A stretch of DNA of 64,000 bases from Hetaerina americana (lineage: Eukaryota; Arthropoda; Insecta; Odonata; Calopterygidae): positions 87,794,552 to 87,858,551 of the forward strand of contig JAKTNV010000004.1 in NCBI GenBank assembly GCA_022747635.1, written 5' to 3'. This document shows, in pieces, positions 48,241-59,525 of the stretch. Numbering within the stretch: position 1 is the first letter of the stretch; every line of letters begins with the position of its first letter. The position numbers were made by a program, and so were the translations under genes. The notes under the pieces were generated by a model. The model ran no database searches and was not told the DNA's origin. It was given only the letters and a program-made list of their open reading frames with translations.

Positions 48241-49632
48241 TATATTTCTAGGGCTTCCCTATGATTAAAGAAGCCCTCTGACTCTGAATTATGCGTACCT
48301 TTATTCGAGATTTTATATGCTGGCTTAAGTGCAGGTATTACTTCACGCTTTTTTTGCGACTATTTCTTTTCAGTAACCTTCGCCTTATCACTTAATAGAA
48401 ATGCTGACCGATCGAGTTCGTCAGTTTTTCCCTGGCTTGACTTTTTATCAAACGTCTGTACCATTTAATCAAGTACTATTGTGATATAAAAAAGGCTGTG
48501 TGCAAATAAATTTTAAGATGCATTAAGTGATATTTTTCTTCCACATGAAAGAGGTACTGGCATAAACAACTTAGAATCTAGGTCATTTCAATGGTATCGG
48601 GCTCATCCTTGTAAATATTCATCATTATAAATTAAATGAACTTTGTAAAATTCACAAAATATCCACGCAGTACCACTGGTTTAATCACATAGTTGACACC
48701 TGAAAATTTCAGGTATCGAAGGTAGCTATCTTGCTAATAAATATTTTGCAAATTTAACAAAGTTTATCTTATTTCATAAGCATTAAGTGCCATTTAATTC
48801 TCTTTGATCAATTAGAAACTACATATCTGTGTATTTAAAATAGAGGTTTCAAATATTTTCAAATGAATTTTATAGGAATATTCTATAGAAATTTATTCTT
48901 TGCTCATTTTCTTGCGCGAACTGATGATTTACATACGCTTCCACCAAATTTAATGGACCCTTATGCCGTTTCAACTTACCCCAAATGCGCTTTGCTTTTC
49001 ATACTTATATCACCGCAATGGATTTTGAGTTAATGACATAGTGCGGTTGCTGTCCAACAAATCATGATTGGAAAGAGAGTATAATTTCTAATACATGTGC
49101 TTGTCAACGCTGTGCCATTAAAAGTATCTCGCGACACACATTCATCGATGGTTTACCCCTACTATTTAAATAATGCTGTGGCGTTAACACAAGAGTTTGT
49201 CTCTTTTATCATAAATGAACAATGTAAGCACTTAATTTTAATTTATGGAGTGTGTATGAATCATTTTTAGCCTTAATTAGTATTGACGGAAAGATAGCGA
49301 ATTTCGTCGAAACTCGGCTATTATTCCAATAAATCTTGAGGTTGATGATTTCTCAGCAGTATCCCGCCTCATTTTTTGGTTTATTTGCATCTTATAAATG
49401 TAATATTTTCTTTTTCCATCACAAGTTTCGATGAAATAAAATTAAAATTGCATTTATTCTACCATAATGGGATTTTTAGATATACTAATAATGTGTTCTT
49501 TATTTTTTCACAGGTGAGTGTAATACTCTATTGGAATTTTTACATGTGTCATCTATAAAAACGTAAGTTTTTTATATGTTTATTTACATCTATTGGATTT
49601 TCTTTTTGTTAATTGAATTCCTTTTCATTAGG
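48241..49632. other. AT-rich non-coding stretch
   Basis: Nothing recognised. Confidence 0.5.
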
Positions 49633-49644
49633 TTAACATTTTAG
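49633..49644. repeat. Target-site duplication, left copy (SINE at 49.6 kb)
   Basis: TTAACATTTTAG, identical to 49952-49963 on the other side of the SINE. Confidence 0.9.
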
Positions 49645-49951
49645 TAGTAGTAGTTTTGAGGGGAGGCGACCGACAGCTAAGGTCATTTGCGCCATAGGGG
49701 AAGGACAGGAAAGGATGAAGGGTGGAGAGAAACCCGGCGTCGGCATTAGCCTACTCTTTACGAAAGGCGCCAAGGGGTCCGCGGCTTAACGTCCCATCCG
49801 ACGGACGGCGTACTCACTCAAAGTGCCCTCCACAAAGCACCTCAAGTAGGGATCGAGATACCTCTGAAAAATATTCAACACCGCCGGGATTTGAACCCGC
49901 GCCCTCAGGGTGGGAAGCCAGTACGTTAGCCCCCGCACCATCTCGATCCCC
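49645..49951 (-). mobile_element. Full-length tRNA-headed SINE, family C
   Basis: A 307-bp insertion flanked by a perfect 12-bp target-site duplication. On the minus strand it starts GGGGATCGAGATGGTGCGGG, a tRNA-like 5' region. GGCTAACGTACTGGCTTCCC and a perfect B box GGTTCAAATCC follow (complement at 49887-49897), inside GCGCGGGTTC/CCCGGCGG. A GC-rich non-tRNA body comes next. It ends in (CTA)n, seen on the + strand as TAGTAGTAGT directly after the left duplication, in place of a poly-A tail. Flanking duplications and a 3' simple repeat fit LINE-mediated retroposition. The intact duplication suggests a fairly young insertion. The 77-codon frame at 49722-49955 (+) inside it is spurious. Confidence 0.88.
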
Positions 49952-49963
49952 TTAACATTTTAG
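49952..49963. repeat. Target-site duplication, right copy (SINE at 49.6 kb)
   Basis: TTAACATTTTAG, identical to 49633-49644. Confidence 0.9.
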
Positions 49964-50550
49964 CACTAAATATCCTGTGTACTTATAATGTAATCACAGG
50001 ATATATTTTTCCTCGTTTATAAACAAACAGTGAGATTATCGGGTTTGAACTATTGTTCACGTATCTCTTTGTATTATTTAGAACCTTAACAGTTCATTGT
50101 TTTTATCAGTGTAGTTCAAAGGGAAATATCACCAATATCTCTATTTTTAAGTTGCGATTTTTACAACAAATTACAACTAAATTTTCATGCTCCTTCAATT
50201 TGACAGGCAAAAGACAGGAAAATGTATACTCTTGTCATCATTTTTTACAATTTCTTCCATTATTTCGGTCAATTTAAGTTCATATTTTGTCGCCCAAAGA
50301 GTTAACCTCATTTTTCTGATTGATGTACAAACAACTTATCAAAGCTTTTGTTAGAACTCCAAATACAATGGATTTCGTATTGCTCATGACCAATTTCGTT
50401 GCAGATAGCGACTTACTTACTACACCTACCTCGACTCTGAGGATCTGGCCTACAGAGTATGAAATAAACACCTATATAAATGCTTCGTTTCACGTAAAAT
50501 GTTGATGATATCCGGGTAATGTATGAATTACTAAAAATTTTATTTCCAAT
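49964..50550. other. AT-rich non-coding stretch
   Basis: Nothing recognised. Opposed open frames at 50280-50505 are unlike any family I know. Confidence 0.45.
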
Positions 50551-50956
50551 CGTCAATATTTAGCGATAACAATGACCATATGAGAATTCTATTGTCAGAA
50601 TTTATATCCATCACCGGGAACCTGACACTTCGAATTCTGGTTTCTCAATAGTCAAGGTCTCTGATCAGTTCTCCACAGGAATGAAATCACGTCTTTCTTC
50701 CACCTGCGGAAATGAAATCGTCTTTTTACCAGCATAGTATAACAGATAGGGCCGTTACTGCGTCGACGTCAATATTTAGCGGTAGTGTCGGCCACTTGCC
50801 AATTCGATCGTCAGAATGCACACCTGGAACCGGATGTCAGATACTCCTATTCTTATTGGGTCCGTTGTTCTACTGGTCCACATCTCAGATACATACTCCA
50901 ATAGGAATAATGTCGTGTTTTTCTTCCACCTGCGAAAATGATGACTTTTTGCGAAT
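50551..50956 (+). repeat. Diverged tandem duplication, about 215 bp unit
   Basis: The first unit starts CGTCAATATTTAGCG at 50551 and ends near 50730. The second starts with the same sequence at 50767 and ends near 50956. Shared blocks occur in the same order: CGTCAATATTTAGCG, a TTGTCAGAAT/TCGTCAGAAT block, a GGGAACC/GGAACC block, and TTCTTCCACCTGCGGAAATG against TTCTTCCACCTGCGAAAATG. The offset is about 216-226 bp and the copies have diverged substantially. The function is unknown and no coding is seen. Confidence 0.8.
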
Positions 50957-51895
50957 ATTGCTTCTAAATCAGGTTGTGCCATAAAAGCTCCTTCTTATCA
51001 GGTCGTTAGCAAATGTTACAGTTTTTTATTTGCTTTATCGTTGTAAATATTTGGAAAAATTCAGTTCTCAAAAAAAAACCTCGACATATCTACCATACAT
51101 TATAGTAACAGACGGGCGTTTGGATTTGAGGTTTTTGGTAAGTGGAGCTCTAAATACGATTTTCAGGTTTAAGATTTTGAGAAAATGATATTTGGGCAGT
51201 TTATTGTGGGATTATAATGGCGCATGGAGAAGTGAAACCGTAATCGATATCCATTGGCGTTGAAAGCATGTCGAGATAAATTACGCCTTCTCCGGGAAGG
51301 TAAGCCTAGTATAATTTAATGTTCGGTAAAGGACGTCGAGGTTCCACGTGCAACAGCTAAATGTTACCTTGGTGAATATAATTCACATTGAAATTTCTCT
51401 TAAGAAAGTAATAATTCTCGATGCAATAATTATAAGTACATTGTCGAAAAATCTTATTTTGAGGTCATCCGTCCTCTTCAGTCAAGTTATAAACTACCAG
51501 ACTTTAGATCAGGCAAAAAGGAGGGATCGCGGATCAAAGAAGGCATCAGATGAAAATAAATTCAAATCGTTGAAGCTATAAATTTATTTAAGGCGTAAAA
51601 TGTGAAATAAATTGGTCATCTATTTGAAGTATCTTCAACGTGCGGCCTTGTCAATATCAGACACTAGCGTACAAGAAGTGCCTACTCCATGTTTCTAGTG
51701 CTATGGGTTCCCGATGCGTGACCAGAGAGAAAAATATTCCAAAGGCCAAGAAAGTTAGTGGCAGTGTTGTTACTCGGGAAATGAAAATTATCATAAACAT
51801 AGGTCAATCGAACCGTTATAGCTAGAATGCAATGGAAATAAAATGAAAATTGGGTCATAATTGACCTTGGCGTCGTTCTAACCCCTAAAAGCTGG
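50957..51895. other. Non-coding stretch
   Basis: Mixed, mostly AT-rich sequence. The open frames at 51348-51581 and 51640-51825 (+) are not recognisable. Confidence 0.45.
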
Positions 51896-51899
51896 TGTT

Positions 51900-52545
51900 A
51901 AAGACTGCTCATGGGAGGGGAGGGAGGAAGGTTTGTTTCAGAAACACTTCAATCTGGCACACATGCATGGTGGTCAAACGGGCACGCAGTCAAGTGCACA
52001 AATGTCCCATTTTTGTTCAGGGATATTAATGAATGGCGTCCGCAAAAGTTTTTAGTGCGCTTTTCACTGGATTCCCCCTCTCATGTACAACAAAAGAGCG
52101 GGAAAAAACCGTCCGGGTTAGATTGGAGGGTAAAGGACGGGGGCGAAATGGGACGGAAGTAGGCAAAGACGGGAGGAGGGGACAGATGGAATGCAACGGA
52201 AAATGGGTGGAAGAACAGTGAGTGAGAGACTGATTGCAGACAATGGTCTCTTTGTTTCCACGGATGCCAGTTGCATGCGAGCGCCGGTAAATGCCGCCAG
52301 CGGGGTCGCGGGAAAGAGATCGCAGTTCTGGCGGCTCTGAGAGGAAGCGTGAGTGGGAGAACTCGCCAGGGGGGCGGATGGAGGAGGGTGGTGCTCGCCA
52401 AGCGGCGCTCTTCCCCGCGCGTGGGCGGGGTGTACTTTGATCCCGGGACCCCCTGGTCCCCCACGCTCCCCCTCGCTCCCCTCCTCTCATCGCTTGCTCG
52501 TGGCAGTTATGGATCCACTATTCTCTGAACATTTTCCCGGCCACC
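51900..52545. other. GC-rich island 15, CpG-dense
   Basis: G-rich on the + strand from about 52100 to 52440 with many CpGs (GCGAGCGCCGG, GGGGTCGCGGG, CGCGCGTGGGCGGGG near 52415), then C-rich (CCCCCTGGTCCCCCACGCTC) to about 52500. Frames on both strands (up to 154 codons, 52026-52490 -) are Arg/Pro/Ser-rich with no domain. CpG-island-like. Confidence 0.6.
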
Positions 52546-52955
52546 GACAATGCCTAGGGAATGGAAACGGCTAGTTTCACACGCAGGCCTAACTTTCAAA
52601 GCCGTCAAAATTTTTATAAAAATACAATATGCGCTATTGAACTGACCATCGCAGTTCTCGCTGAACTCATTGCATCAAAATCCTATATTGCATTGAAATT
52701 ATTTTAAAAATCACGCAAAATTACCTAGAGTAATTAAGGAATGGGAAAAATTTTTTTAAAACAAAAAATATATAGTTTTATGCAATCGAGCGTTTGTACG
52801 ATATGTTTATTTCTCTCAACAATACGTTAAATTTACGATACCTTCTTATTTTTCTATGGGAGTGTATGGGCGATTATTTTTTTTAATAAGCGCATTACTG
52901 AAAATCGATATCCTGTGGATAATTTAGTGCACACGTGTGGATAGATTGTTAGTTC
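52546..52955. other. AT-rich non-coding stretch
   Basis: Nothing recognised. Confidence 0.4.
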
Positions 52956-52959
52956 TTTC

Positions 52960-53410
52960 GGACGCGACGCGAAGCCCACATCAGATAGCTACGTGTTCAT
53001 CCCGACCCTTCTAAGGGATGCGATGAATGCAGCGCGGAGAGAGGAGGCCGCGAAATGAGAAGGAGTGGGAGTAAGAGACAAAACCCGCATCCCTGCGTGG
53101 GTGGAACAACGTTAAGCCCCCCCCCCCGGTGATCCTTTGGTGCTGCCACCAAAGGCTGTCCTCCCGTGCCGACGCCCCTTGGGTTCGTGTCGGGATGCAC
53201 CAAGGCCAAAGGCACTGCCTCATTGCCGCCGCATGAGGGGGGGCGACAATGGGGACCGTTTGATGAGTGGCTTAAAAGAGAGGAGGAGGGATGGTGCAAT
53301 GGGACTCGTTTGATCGCGTTCTCGTTAAGGATTGTATTCTTGGGGGGGGGGTGTCCCGAAATAAATACTTCTCCCTCTCTCTTCCTTTTAATCCTATCCA
53401 CTGTCTAACA
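52960..53410. other. GC-rich island 16 with long G and C runs
   Basis: CpG-bearing sequence with a C11 run at 53117-53127 and a G10 run at 53342-53351. The two runs lie about 220 bp apart on opposite strands. No recognisable coding. Confidence 0.55.
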
Positions 53411-54820
53411 AAGTGTTTGGAATGCACTGCGGTTTTCGTTCACGGGGTTAGGGTGAATTTATGATTTTCTCTTGCACTCTCGAAATGTCACTTACATCTG
53501 TAGGAAACTCTTTAATTCATAAAAGCTGACTCGATTAATGATATCTATATGTGCGAAAAATATCTGCGTTTATCATTTGGATATGTTGTTGGTGCCATAA
53601 CGCACGTATCTCATGGAGGTCGTTACACATTAATAGAAAGCCTTTGCAATGCTGGGTGCATCCCCATTTTAAATAGACGTTTTCCAATGTTATTGTCAAT
53701 ACAATCATTACATCTATGACTTGTGGTTCATGAAATATTTTGTCTATTTTTCATGATAAAAATAACTAAAATTTCTCATATAATGTAAACTTTATTGATT
53801 CAAGCTTTTGAAATTAAAATAATTCATTAATTTAATAATTCATTGCACATTTATGCTAGCAGTGATTATTCTAGGGAGAAAAGCATTCGACCATCCATCA
53901 GACAAATCTTGACTGTCTCTGGAATGGACATACTAAACTTCTTCTTCATTCTTATGAATCAATCGCAATGGAGAAACTAGGTAAACATTTTTTTAAATTG
54001 ATTTTCCCGCATGTTACTCGCAAGCCTTGCCGTTACTAGGATTGAACAAATTTCTATTCTTTGACAGTATATTTCTCCTGAACAATCCATTTGTGCAAAA
54101 TATCTGAACAAGGAAATTTAAAGTAGACTTTGTGTCCATTCAAATTCGTCTATAGTTATTTCATAGAAGTTGAGACTGCAATGGTTTAAATATTATCTAA
54201 ATTTTAATATTTTAGGAAGGATATTCCCGATAGCTATTTTACCATGCAACGTAACCAGAAACATTATTTCTCCATTATTTCATTCAACTTTGTTTCATAT
54301 TAAATTTAAAATATGGAAACTATGTCACATGCTAAAAGCTAACGTACTCATTCTGTATTCAGTTATCTATTATGTGTCTATGATACATTTCCCGCTGCTA
54401 TCAGTGCGATATCTCTCGAAATGTTCATTTCCCTGCTAATTTTTTTGAGCCATCAAAAACTCCTGCCTTCATCAGAAAGATTTTGATAAAAAAGAACTAA
54501 CTCCAGGGACAAAGAGAAAACTTCATTTGTGGGGGTCTTTTAATAAACAAAATCATATACAACCCCGAATTATATAATGCCAAAAGATAATTATCGGTTT
54601 GAACCACGAATTGAGTGCAAATGGGGCCGTGACAAAGTGACGGGGTAGCGACTGTGCTCGTGAGCGTACATTTAGAAGCGTAATAGAATGCAAAATAATA
54701 CAGCGGAAAGGAATAGTTTTGAAAAGGAAATGAGATTTCCACGCGTGGGAGAAAATTTCCAAATACCCCGCTGTTGTCAGTCTATTAAAACAACGCCAAA
54801 AGGCTGGGAATTTCATTTTA
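53411..54820. other. AT-rich non-coding stretch
   Basis: Nothing recognised. Confidence 0.5.
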
Positions 54821-54824
54821 CGTA

Positions 54825-55805
54825 ATGATGGATGCAGATAAAGGAAGTGGAGAGTGCGAGGGGGTCGGGCGAAGGGGAGGTGACACGAATACATTTTCGT
54901 CGCGCCCCGGCAAGCAGGTGGCGGCACGCAACTATTCTCACCTCGAAAGGGGTCCTCTTCCGCAGCAGTATTCGTAAGAGCAATAAAGGGGAAGTGGGGG
55001 GGCGGCCGGGGTCCGAGGCGCAGTGGCGGCGTCAAGGGGTTGGATGCAGTAGGGGTGGGCCATGGCGGCCATTTTGGCAATTGCGAACCTCATGTCCCGG
55101 GGCAGGACGTTAGTCGACTCCCCCCGGCCCCCATTCGCCCCCGCCTCTCACCACCCCATCCCTCCCTCCTCGCCTCCATCGCCGCGTGAGTTTCTTCTCT
55201 CAAAACGCACGATATTCCTTCGTGCCCCCGAGCCCATTCCCCTCCTCCTTTCGCTTCTCTTCATCTTTCTCTCGGAAACCGCACGTGGGAGTGTTCCCCC
55301 TCCTCCCGACCCCTCCCAAAAAAATCCTCCCTCCCCCTCTTCTCCTGGAGCCACTCCAAAAACCACCGGTCCGAACAAATATCCTGGAGATAAGAGGGAG
55401 ATTGAGAGATGCAAAAAAATTTGTACTAGGTGTGGAGTGAGGGAAGAGAGAGGATAAAGGTCCCTTCGCTTCCTCCATCTCCGCTTCCCACGCCCCCGTG
55501 CTCTTTTTTTATACATCTCTGAACTCGCTGAATCCTTTCTCGCCACCACACCCACCTAAGCATTCCATCCCTTTCCTCTCTCCTTTCATCGAATGGCCCT
55601 TTATTTTCATTCCTCGGTCTTCCCATTTTCCCCTCGGGATTTCATCGCCCGAGTGAGAGGGGGGAGGGCCGCAATGCGCCGAGCAATCTGTACGGGTGAA
55701 ATTTCTCCACCTACTTCTTCCTCGTCCCGCACGGTCCGCGAATAAATATCCCGCGTAACCGCTTCGAGAGGTGAAGTTTGCATTCGCCCGCGATGTATTG
55801 AAATC
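54825..55805. other. GC-rich island 17, largest, with skew switch
   Basis: G+A-rich and CpG-bearing to about 55060, then C+T-rich with CCCCCCGGCCCCC-type runs from about 55110 to 55350. Mixed pyrimidine-rich sequence continues to about 55660 and a CpG-bearing right edge ends near 55800. At the switch lies GCCATGGCGGCCATTTTGGC (55059-55078), which contains GCCAT/CCATTTT motifs like YY1/Pho sites. Frames in several phases are low-complexity. A promoter or regulatory element is plausible by composition. Confidence 0.6.
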
Positions 55806-58800
55806 TTTATTGCGTATGCTTGTTTCAACTAAAGCCGTTTGGTGTACGGTCGCTCGCACAATTCGGAGATGGTCCCCATGCGGAAGGCATCTTGATAGGA
55901 GTAGTCAAGCTGCTTACAGAGAAACAGGAATGAATTCTCACCGAGTATTTTTATGTGCAGAAGTTTTCCTGCTATATTTTTCACTTGTGACATGAATATA
56001 TGTACGTCATTAAATGTCGTTCACATAATTAAATTTCTTATTTTTCCCTAAAAAAGTCCTCAAGCCCGGAGGACCTTTACTCGAATCCCACCTCTGTGGT
56101 CAAAGGAGATTTATAATGTACTCGTGCGGTTCGGTTCCGACTGATGCAAACATTCAAATCTAATTATTGCTTTTCATTGTGAACGTGCAATTTTCAATGC
56201 TACTCAAAACTACGATTCATCAACTTACATCATCGTAACTATCTCTTCATGTAAAACATAATAATGTATCTATTTAAGTAACATATATTTGTGCATAATT
56301 AATTATAAAATAAACTTGGTAATGATCAATTATCGTTCGGCCTGATTCGATATACATTATAAGAAAACGAAAATTTGTTTCTACATATCTTTAAACTTTG
56401 CCGAAATGTTCATCCAAGCACTTTGGTTACCTACATGGCTACCTAATAATATTCAATTTTTCTATCCTAATGTTTTTTCTTAGTTTGGTAAGCCCAAGGG
56501 CGCCCTGCTCAAACTAATACACGGTTACCGATCTATTTCCTCACTTTGTCCATGCTATCCATCTCCTTTTGGTAATTGTGGTTTATGTGGGTTAGATCCT
56601 CTTCATTAAATATCTCTCCGTAACGCGTGGTTGCATGTTATCTGAAGAATACGACCTGGATGTTTATACTCAGTTCCTGTTGTATATTTTGCGAATTAAC
56701 CTTCCACGTGTTGTACCTTAAATGATATTTGACCGAATTTATTGCCGGTGTATTTTAATTGAATAATGTTTAAATTTAGAATAAATGCATACAGAAACCT
56801 CCGACACTTCATATATACGCATATTGCGGCGCTTTCTGTCAATTAGATATGTTTCTAGCATTTGATATTTGATTTCCACGCCTTCCAATTGATGATTGTA
56901 GTACACCACGTAGATTGGTTTTATTGTCTTCCTTCACACCTTTTTGTTTTATCAATGTAAAAATTGGAGTCCATTGTTACAATTTTCATATCTCTTCATT
57001 TCATCACCGTCGCCGGAACCGAATGCTGTACAATAACTTCTCCGTTTTTGAGGCTTATTTCTATCACGTAATTCGGGATGTTCTTTCGATTTAATTCCAT
57101 TATTCCGGCCCTTGCGCGCATAATTTCAATTTCCGATCGTTCATCAGCTTCATTATCACTATCAAATGATGACTATCTTGGTCGAGTAATGAGGTACCCT
57201 CCGATTCACCACCTAACAGGGCTGCCGTCACACCATTATTCGACAATTATGTTCTTTTCCTGCTTGTGGATTACATTACGACTTCTATGCGTTGGGCAGA
57301 GTGAAATAAAACTTGGTCATCTTACACTGCAATGAAAATCACATGATAATTCTCAGTATTCACAGGCTGAACTTAATTAGGTTTACGGCATTTTATATTG
57401 ACTGAAAATAACGTTTTTATTTCGTCTGTGCGCTCTCGTACCGCTTTTCAAACCTAAAAGCTCAGCAAAGTCAGAGAAGATTACGCAACTGGTTCACTCT
57501 TTGGGATCCACGATCAACGCAGAAGTTTGCTTACTCCTTTCCTGTTAGGACAAAGGATGTTCTTCTCCTTTCTATCGGTCAAATGGGTTCTTCAATCATG
57601 AGAGATTCCGCTGAGTCACTCAGAAATATAGATGTAGCATGTGGTCGAATGACGCACCTAGCTTTATGCCCAATGGGCATATATCCCGCTGCATTTACCT
57701 CGGAAAGTGTTTATTGGTAATTTCGATCAGATAGGCGTTCTTTAACTTCCACATAACTTTCGCTCGGCACGTAAATTAAGAGAAGTAGTGATTGCGAAAG
57801 CGGGGGAAGAAATTGATGAATTCGTTTTTCTCTGGTAAACAATACAATCATTAAAAAAGTCATTGAATAAGGATCATAATAATTATCAGGTAAAAGAACC
57901 TGGTATTTAAAGTATTTGTGATAATATGCCTTCCAAGCAAAATTGGTGACGTAAAAAATATGTGCGTAGTAATAAGTCATGAGGCAATGGTACGGCGGAA
58001 TGAGAAGATTCCTCTGAACTTCACGTCACGTGAGGTGGCAAGTTAGGGTTAAATTCAATAGTGACAAGCCTGTGTCTTAAATAAATAGCCAAGATTTTTA
58101 AAATTTTATATTTTCAAACTGCCTTACACAAAGTGCTACCATATAATTTTGGTAAAGTTCCAGATGGGCTTACTTCTCCCTTCCATTTTTATTTTGATTA
58201 CAAATTACATATTATCGTTGTCGTTTCGTACGTAAAAATACTCTACGCATATGATGTGATTTTCAAAACATTTCCCGTGTTTTATATTAAGTTTTTGTCT
58301 CTTTTTAATATTTTCTTTTCTTTTTCTTGCCGGAAAGATTCTTATCCGTCAAAAGTGAAGGGAAATTTCAGTTAGCGACACATTCCGTATTAGTCCTTAA
58401 TTTGTTAGGTTTGCGGAAAAGTATTTTGGCTTCTTTCTTACTTTTGCGAATATTAGAATTTAGGCTGTGCTAAGTTAGCATTCCTTAGTAGCGCTCGTGG
58501 TAGGTTGAAACATTCCCTGCTCCAGTCGACGAAACTGCATTGGTCAGTTTTGTCGTAAATTCATTTCAATTGCCGTAAGAGAAACAAAAATGCAGTTGTC
58601 CACTAGGTACGTTTTCACCAATTTACGTAGAAGAGCTAATTATCCATCTGGAAAAACTCCCTTGATCAAGAGTGTAAGTCACGTCAAACAACAATCTCAA
58701 AATGTAAAAAGTATTGTATATTATGTATATCGACTTACTGTTGCGGCATCTCCCGCAGTTTCTTTCAATTTTGTGCAAGTCTCATAATATAACTAAAAAT

Positions 58801-58960
58801 AGATTTTTCTACTGCAGGATAGCTATATGAAGATAAGCATGTTAGAAAGCATTACTCATTCATTTTACAGCTTATTCTATAACGACCTTTACATCGAATT
58901 ATTTAACCATGTAAAACAACTAGGGTAACCATAAATACCTAAGGCGTAGGTGGAGGTGAA
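55806..58960. other. AT-rich non-coding stretch with a weak tRNA-like patch
   Basis: No gene recognised. Around 56050-56105 (+), CTTTACTCGAATCCCACC is B-box-like and might be a decayed SINE head, but no A box is convincing. Confidence 0.4.
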
Positions 58961-58964
58961 TATC

Positions 58965-59040
58965 CAGGCGGCGGGGATCGAACACACGATCTTTCGTTTA
59001 GTAAATCGATATTTTTGCTCTAAATCCCTAACTTGGATTT
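58965..59040 (-). mobile_element. tRNA-like SINE head or tRNA relic, family D
   Basis: The minus strand carries a good B box in GTGTTCGATCCCCGCC (complement of GGGGATCGAAC at 58973-58983), preceded by TTAGGGATTTAGAGCAAA, which could be a degraded A box. The cloverleaf is incomplete. The sequence around the B box differs from the other SINE heads in the window. Confidence 0.45.
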
Positions 59041-59099
59041 ACAATGACTCGATGCATTGCAAATTCAGTCATTGTGAAGATCTTTTGGTTAGTAGCATG

Positions 59100-59525
59100 G
59101 GTGTGTTCGTGTTGGATTGAATTGGAATGTGACGGGTGGAGAGAGGGACAAGAGACGGACGACGATTCTCTGTGTTTCCGGGCGGTCAGATCACTTTTTT
59201 TCTCCAATTCCCAGAACCCTTAATTCACGTCTTCTCCTCTCACCCTACTCCCTTTTTTCCCGCCATCATCCTGTCCAGTTGGGGTCGGCGAAGGGTGATA
59301 AATGGAGGCGCGGCCGCGGGAACGCGGATGGAATGCTTCCAAGACTCGGGAAGGCCTGTGTTTTATTCACTCTAGCGTTCGGTCTTTTGCGCGAGGGCGC
59401 GGATGGCTGCTTTGGGAGGAAATCGTTTCGCTGGAAGGAAATTCACGTGTTCGGGAATCGCGCTTCGTTTCGAAGGTGGGGGAGGTGACGGAATTCGCCA
59501 TGCGAGATTTGATTGGATGGCCTTT
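59100..59525. other. GC-rich island 18
   Basis: Mixed purine/pyrimidine GC-rich sequence with CpGs (GGAGGCGCGGCCGCGGGAAC near 59302, GCGCGAGGGCGCGG near 59390). Overlapping + frames of 79-123 codons have no domain. It directly adjoins the tRNA-like relic at 58965-59040. Confidence 0.55.

Noticed and set aside
56050..56105. B-box-like ACTCGAATCCC
   Set aside because: No convincing A box or cloverleaf; left as a note in the non-coding entry.
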